NCBI GenBank assembly: GCA_934630705.1
Contig: CAKTWP010000001.1
Coordinates: 293,035 to 357,034 of the forward strand
Length of the DNA: 64,000 nt
Source of the DNA: an uncultured Clostridia bacterium
GTDB taxonomy: Bacteria; Bacillota; Clostridia; Christensenellales; Aristaeellaceae
Reading direction: 5' to 3'
This document shows, piece by piece, positions 60,843 to 64,000 of the stretch. A program made the position numbers and the translations under genes. The first letter of the stretch is position 1. Each line of letters begins with the position of its first letter. Below the pieces are notes generated by a model. The model saw nothing but the letters and a program-made list of their open reading frames with translations, did not search any database and had not been told where the DNA came from.

Positions 60843-61400
60843 ATGATAGGGATGAGGAAGACGGACGCGAGAATCCGCTATACCCAGGGCGTGCTCAAGC
60901 AGTCGCTTTTGTCTTTTTTGAAGGAAAAGCCCATCAACAAAATCACCGTCAAGGAGGTCTGCGAGCGGGCGGCGCTGAACAGGGCGACGTTTTACGCCCA
61001 CTACAGCGACTGCTTTGCGCTGCTGGAGAGCATCGAGGAGGATCTGCTGGAGGCGTTTCAGCAGTCGCTGAAGCTGGTGGATTCCTTTGACGTGACCGCG
61101 CTGATCGAGGCCATCTATACGATGATCGAGCAGCAGCAGGAGGCCTGCCAGGTGCTGATCTTTCAAAACGTCTGCCCCAATGTGCTGCGCCGGATGATCG
61201 GCCTTGCCCGGGGCGAAAGCATCGCCTACTGGAAACGGCGCCTGCATCACATTACGGAGGCGGAGCTGGAGATGCTCTACACCCATCTGTCCAACGGCCT
61301 GATGCATGTGGTTGTGGAGGGCTATGAACAATACAGCCGCAAAGAAGTGGTTCGTTTCGTCAACCGCATCGTTCAGTGCAGCCTTTCGCAGTTTCAATAA
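60843..61400 (+). CDS. TetR/AcrR-family transcription regulator
   Basis: A 185-residue regulator. The N-terminal helix-turn-helix is INKITVKEVCERAALNRATFYAHYSD, the signature TetR motif; the C-terminal ligand domain is divergent. Probable repressor of the divergent epimerase gene. Start at 60843 (GAAGAG upstream) or, less likely, ATG 60852. Followed by a short stem-loop and the hairpin-rich repeat. Confidence 0.9.
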   Translation: MIGMRKTDARIRYTQGVLKQSLLSFLKEKPINKITVKEVCERAALNRATFYAHYSDCFALLESIEEDLLEAFQQSLKLVDSFDVTALIEAIYTMIEQQQEACQVLIFQNVCPNVLRRMIGLARGESIAYWKRRLHHITEAELEMLYTHLSNGLMHVVVEGYEQYSRKEVVRFVNRIVQCSLSQFQ

Positions 61401-61506
61401 CAAAAGGACAGACCGTTTTCTCCCTCCTGGCAGCGTTCGATTTATGTAGGGGAAGCTCCCGACCGGCGCGCTCGCGTCGGCAAACAGACGAAAAGCGCAG
61501 CAAAAA

Positions 61507-61531
61507 AGCCTGCGGAAAACCATCGCAGGCT
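61507..61531 (+). terminator. Terminator hairpin after the TetR gene
   Basis: AGCCTGCG and CGCAGGCT arms (61507-61514, 61524-61531) with a 9-base AT-rich loop. No T-run follows; it abuts the repeat element. Confidence 0.5.
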
Positions 61532-61532
61532 C

Positions 61533-61740
61533 CAGCGTGTCGACAAAGTGGCAAAGCCACTTTGTCGAATTTCCATTTTTCACTGTCAGCAAAGCTGACG
61601 GCCATGAAAAATGAAAGGAATGGTTTCTGCTTTGGCCGAAACCGACCCGCACGACCGGCATAGCTGGTCGATACGAATCCAGACGGAGGGTCATGATGCC
61701 CCTCCGACACCTCCCCATAAGGTTTGTCGACAGTCTGAAA
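61533..61740. repeat. Hairpin-rich repeat inserted in a decayed gene
   Basis: Left end TGTCGACAAA (61538-61547) and right end TTTGTCGACAGTCTGAAA (61723-61740) are inverted copies. Inside is a chain of hairpins: CGACAAAGTGGC/GCCACTTTGTCG (61541-61567, AAA loop), GTCAGC/GCTGAC (AAA loop), TTTCATTTTTC-type arms, GGTTTC/GAAACC, GACCGGC/GCTGGTC and GGAGGG/CCCTCC. Its right boundary falls within the last codons of the zinc ribbon of the SPFH pseudogene (GKFCPE), so the element looks inserted there. The right end matches 34282-34295 exactly over 14 bases. Confidence 0.6.
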
Positions 61741-62089
61741 ATTCGGGGCAGAACTTGCCGGTGGCCGTCGCGCAGCAGGCACACTTCCATGCGTTCGCGC
61801 CCGGCTGAACCGGCGCGCTCTGCTGCGAAGCTTGCGCCTGCTGCTGCGCACCCATCTGGATTTCCCTGATCCACAATCATCATTCACTGGCCGTCGGCCA
61901 CGGCGACAACGCTGCCGTCCGAAATGACATTGTTGTCCTCACGCCGGCTGCCGCCGAAACGGGCTTTTACCTGTTTCTCCGCTTTCGTCGCCAGCACGTT
62001 GTCCGGCAGGGAATCCACCTAAAAGACTCTTTCCACTGGCTGGCCAGCGTGCCGCCCACCGCGTTCAATGCAGCCGCAATCAATCCCAT
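61741..62089 (-). pseudogene. YdjI-like SPFH-domain protein, pseudogene
   Basis: Minus-strand reading from ATG 62089 (AAGAGGA upstream) gives MGLIAAALNAVGGTLASQWKES, the start of the SPFH/YdjI family. A frameshift follows (the frame resumes as VDSLPDNVLATKAEKQVKAR), then VISDGSVVAVADGQ is interrupted by TGA. After MMIVDQG the sequence jumps, in another frame, to the C-terminal zinc ribbon (NAWKCACC, TGKFCPE), so some 250 or more residues of the middle are missing. A hairpin repeat closes the end. A full-length member has about 350 residues. It follows the YdjG-like gene by 14 bases, as in the known ydjGHI operon, but no TPM-domain (YdjH) gene is seen. Confidence 0.7.
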
Positions 62090-62103
62090 AGCGATTCCTC
62101 TTG

Positions 62104-63387
62104 TTATTTCTTCTGCGTGTTGTTTTCAATCTTCCGCTTCGTCGTGCTTTCATAGAGAAAATGGTCGGCCTTCACATCCAAGCGGAAGGACCCCTCCCGG
62201 ATATAGCCGCCCGCCGCGCTCTGCTGTGCCGCCTGCTTCAACTGCCCCTTCAGCGCACCGACGACCGCCAGCGCAATGATGGCCGCAGCCACCGCGCAGA
62301 TCAGCAGCGAACCGCTGCCCAGCGCATCCATCAGCGCAAGAAACAGCGCGGCGACGCCAAGGGTTCCAGCGAACACACCGCCGCCCCACAACAGAGATTT
62401 CTTCTTGTCGGCGGGCACGTCGCACGTTAGCTTGCCGGTTTGGCCATTGACGGCGAAGGTATAGGTTTTGCCTTCCTTTACGGTTGTCATCAGCCACACG
62501 GGCAGCAGCGCGGGCGTCGCGCTGCCGCGCTCCGCAGTGATGCGCCTGTTGCGCTCGTTGACCGTGTCATAGTCCCTCACGGTGTCGAGCATGGCCTGTT
62601 CGACGCTGCACTCCACACGCTCCACGGCGCGCTTTTCGCACGCGTCGCAGTCCGCGTCCGCATGATCCGCCATGGCTCCGGCCAATACGGCGCTCTGAAA
62701 GGGAATCGCGGCGCTCAAATCGTAGGGCTCGATCGATTCAGTGAGCTTGTCGTCCATCTTGACGCTGCCGTCCACCGGAATGTTTTCAAAGCGCATGACG
62801 CCTCTGCGGCGCACAAGATAGTGCTTTGTGCGGGTGATTTCCCACTCGCCCTTTTGCTCTGTGCGCACCTTTTCCGCGTCGTACACCATGTCGGCGCGCG
62901 CGTCGCAGCTGAACAGCCAGTAAGGAACGTACAGCCGTCGCATCTCCGAAATGCGGTTGCGACTGTTCAGAAAGACGTTGGGCAGCAGCTTTTTTCCTTT
63001 GAAGTAGTCCTCGAACTGCTTCTGCGCCTGCGCCTTCGTCACGACGAAGGGAATCACCTTTTCCGGCTTCACGCCGCCCTCGATGCGGTCGGGCAGGATC
63101 GTGGGGCTGCCGCAGTACGGACATTCGGTGGCAGTGGCGGTCTCATCCGCCATCAGTTCTGCGCCGCAGTTCTTGCAGCGATAGGCACGCATGCCCGCCT
63201 CGCCCGTGTCGAAGCGTTTGGCGTCGCTGGCGAAGGTGATCTCATCGCCGCTTTCCTCGGGAGTCATCATCTCCAGCGCTTCCAGCTCGTAATTGTTGCC
63301 GCAGGCGATGCATTCCAGCCTTCCGCTTTCGCCGCTGAATGCGAGCGGCGCGCCGCAGCAGGGGCAGTTATAACTGGCGGTACTTAT
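62104..63387 (-). CDS. YdjG-like zinc-ribbon membrane protein, start damaged
   Basis: About 427 residues with a TFIIB-like start: NCPCCGAPLAFSGESG and CKNCGAELMADE with CPYCGSPTILPD are two zinc ribbons; the middle holds VPYWLFSCDARADMVYDAEKVRT, and two hydrophobic segments follow near residues 335-375. It resembles YdjG of the ydjFGHI phage-shock-like locus. The 5' end is uncertain: the only good ribosome site (AAAGGGGG) points to ATA at 63387 (ATA AGT ACC) rather than ATG; a nearby ATG (63394) is out of frame unless one T were removed near YNCPCC. From ATG 63270 the first ribbon would be lost. I think the start is mutated or unusual. Confidence 0.65.
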   Translation of the reverse strand: MSTASYNCPCCGAPLAFSGESGRLECIACGNNYELEALEMMTPEESGDEITFASDAKRFDTGEAGMRAYRCKNCGAELMADETATATECPYCGSPTILPDRIEGGVKPEKVIPFVVTKAQAQKQFEDYFKGKKLLPNVFLNSRNRISEMRRLYVPYWLFSCDARADMVYDAEKVRTEQKGEWEITRTKHYLVRRRGVMRFENIPVDGSVKMDDKLTESIEPYDLSAAIPFQSAVLAGAMADHADADCDACEKRAVERVECSVEQAMLDTVRDYDTVNERNRRITAERGSATPALLPVWLMTTVKEGKTYTFAVNGQTGKLTCDVPADKKKSLLWGGGVFAGTLGVAALFLALMDALGSGSLLICAVAAAIIALAVVGALKGQLKQAAQQSAAGGYIREGSFRLDVKADHFLYESTTKRKIENNTQKK

Positions 63388-63419
63388 AAAGCATCCCCCT
63401 TTCGTTTCGCAGTCAAGGC

Positions 63420-64000
63420 TTATTCTACGGTCGCATCAAATACTCTCTCGCACAGCTCGACGCACTGATTGCGCAGCAGCGCCTCGATGTGATCGTCCAC
63501 ATTCTCGACTCCCTGCTGCTCCAGCGCAATCCGCTGCTGCTCCAGCCAGAGCATGAAGAACGCCTGAGAGGAGGCCACGGCGGCGCGATCCTTCTCCATA
63601 GAGAGGTCGATCCACGCCTTGTAGAGATCGTTGAGCTCGTACGTCCATTTTTCCAGTCCTGGCAGCGTCTGATTTGCGGCCAGTTGGGCGTGGAAGCTGC
63701 ACAGGGCAATGCGCTCATCGCCCGCATCCGTTGTGTAGCGATGGCAGTAGGCCGGGTAATCGCCGTAGTCGCCATCGCCATACGGATTATCCCCCTGCAC
63801 GACGCCTGTGGTCTGGGCCTCCATTTCGTCGTCGGTCACGGTGTAGCCGTTTTCCTCCATAATCTGGAGCCAGCAGGCATAGAGCGAATCGATGGTTCTG
63901 TCGTCGGCTACGCCGGTCTGCTTGAGCAGCGCGTATTCCTGAAACCACTTCACGGCCTTTTCGGTGTTGCCGCCGAATACGCCGTCCGGCTCTTCAAAGA
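63420..64000 (-). CDS. Peptidoglycan-binding-domain protein, cut by the window edge
   Basis: The C-terminal part of a protein running off the right edge. The first visible residues EPDGVFGGNTEKAVKWFQEYALLKQTG are the core of a PG_binding_1 domain (DGVFG, TExAVKxFQ), which binds cell-wall peptidoglycan. After it comes a Tyr/Asp-rich linker, and the C-terminal half is helical (ALEQQGVENVDDHIEALLRN) and not recognised. Stop at 63420, 33 bases before the damaged zinc-ribbon gene start. Only the last 193 residues are visible, so function is open. Confidence 0.65.
   Translation of the reverse strand, partial: FEEPDGVFGGNTEKAVKWFQEYALLKQTGVADDRTIDSLYACWLQIMEENGYTVTDDEMEAQTTGVVQGDNPYGDGDYGDYPAYCHRYTTDAGDERIALCSFHAQLAANQTLPGLEKWTYELNDLYKAWIDLSMEKDRAAVASSQAFFMLWLEQQRIALEQQGVENVDDHIEALLRNQCVELCERVFDATVE

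Noticed and set aside
61691..61876. Stand-alone 61-residue protein
   Set aside because: It is the C-terminal relic of the SPFH gene joined to the repeat element, not an independent gene.

Overview
The window is GC-rich DNA, densely packed with genes and with strong AGGAGG-type ribosome binding sites. The protein families are typical of a carbohydrate-eating gut clostridium: four CUT1-type sugar ABC importers without ATPase genes, YesM/YesN-type and AraC-type sensors, cytoplasmic glycoside hydrolases and Gfo/Idh/MocA dehydrogenases. I infer an anaerobic Bacillota/Clostridia member, possibly of the Christensenellales; the placement rests on gene style only. No rRNA, tRNA, CRISPR array, integrase or transposase was seen.

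Layout. 83-7507 (+): a catabolic block for plant-type glycans (metallo-beta-lactamase-fold hydrolase, GH16, enolase-superfamily dehydratase, GH39-like, SDR, GH78 rhamnosidase), all without signal peptides, so acting on imported oligosaccharides. 7696-11462 (-): sugar ABC importer 1, divergent from a histidine kinase/AraC-type response regulator pair (11697-15076, +). 15278-21970 (+): an unusual operon of a propeller-fused binding protein, two permeases, an HlyD-like adaptor and a MacB/FtsX-like membrane protein. 22185-28081 (-): importer 2 with a membrane-bound AraC sensor. 28462-34216 (+): acyltransferase-like protein, two Gfo/Idh/MocA dehydrogenases, sugar epimerase/isomerase and GH2. 34571-38710 (-): a five-gene metal cluster (P1B-type ATPase plus three HMA2-like proteins and a small membrane protein) resembling the ferrosome (Fez) iron-organelle clusters. 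38866-41916: LysR regulator divergent from a cytidylate-kinase-like protein and a MATE exporter. 42090-52975 (+): two AraC regulators, importer 3, GH31 and a beta-helix protein. 53161-57819: a secreted propeller-like protein and a degenerate receiver (-), divergent from a LytTR response regulator and GHKL kinase (+).

57820-64000 is a scarred, partly AT-rich stretch. It holds a nitrilase-family pseudogene with a lost start codon and an in-frame stop, a truncated NUDIX gene fused to an unrelated reversed fragment, an epimerase/TetR pair, and a decaying YdjG/YdjI-like locus. The SPFH (YdjI-like) gene there has a frameshift, a stop and a large deletion, and a hairpin-rich repeat lies exactly in its zinc-ribbon end. 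A related repeat lies at 34282-34534 and a possible remnant at 53032-53113.

The most notable points are the ferrosome-like cluster with a perfect palindromic operator at its promoter start, the terminal-inverted-repeat multi-hairpin element family, the hybrid importer/adaptor operon, and the two-component system paired with a pseudo-receiver and LytTR-type direct repeats.
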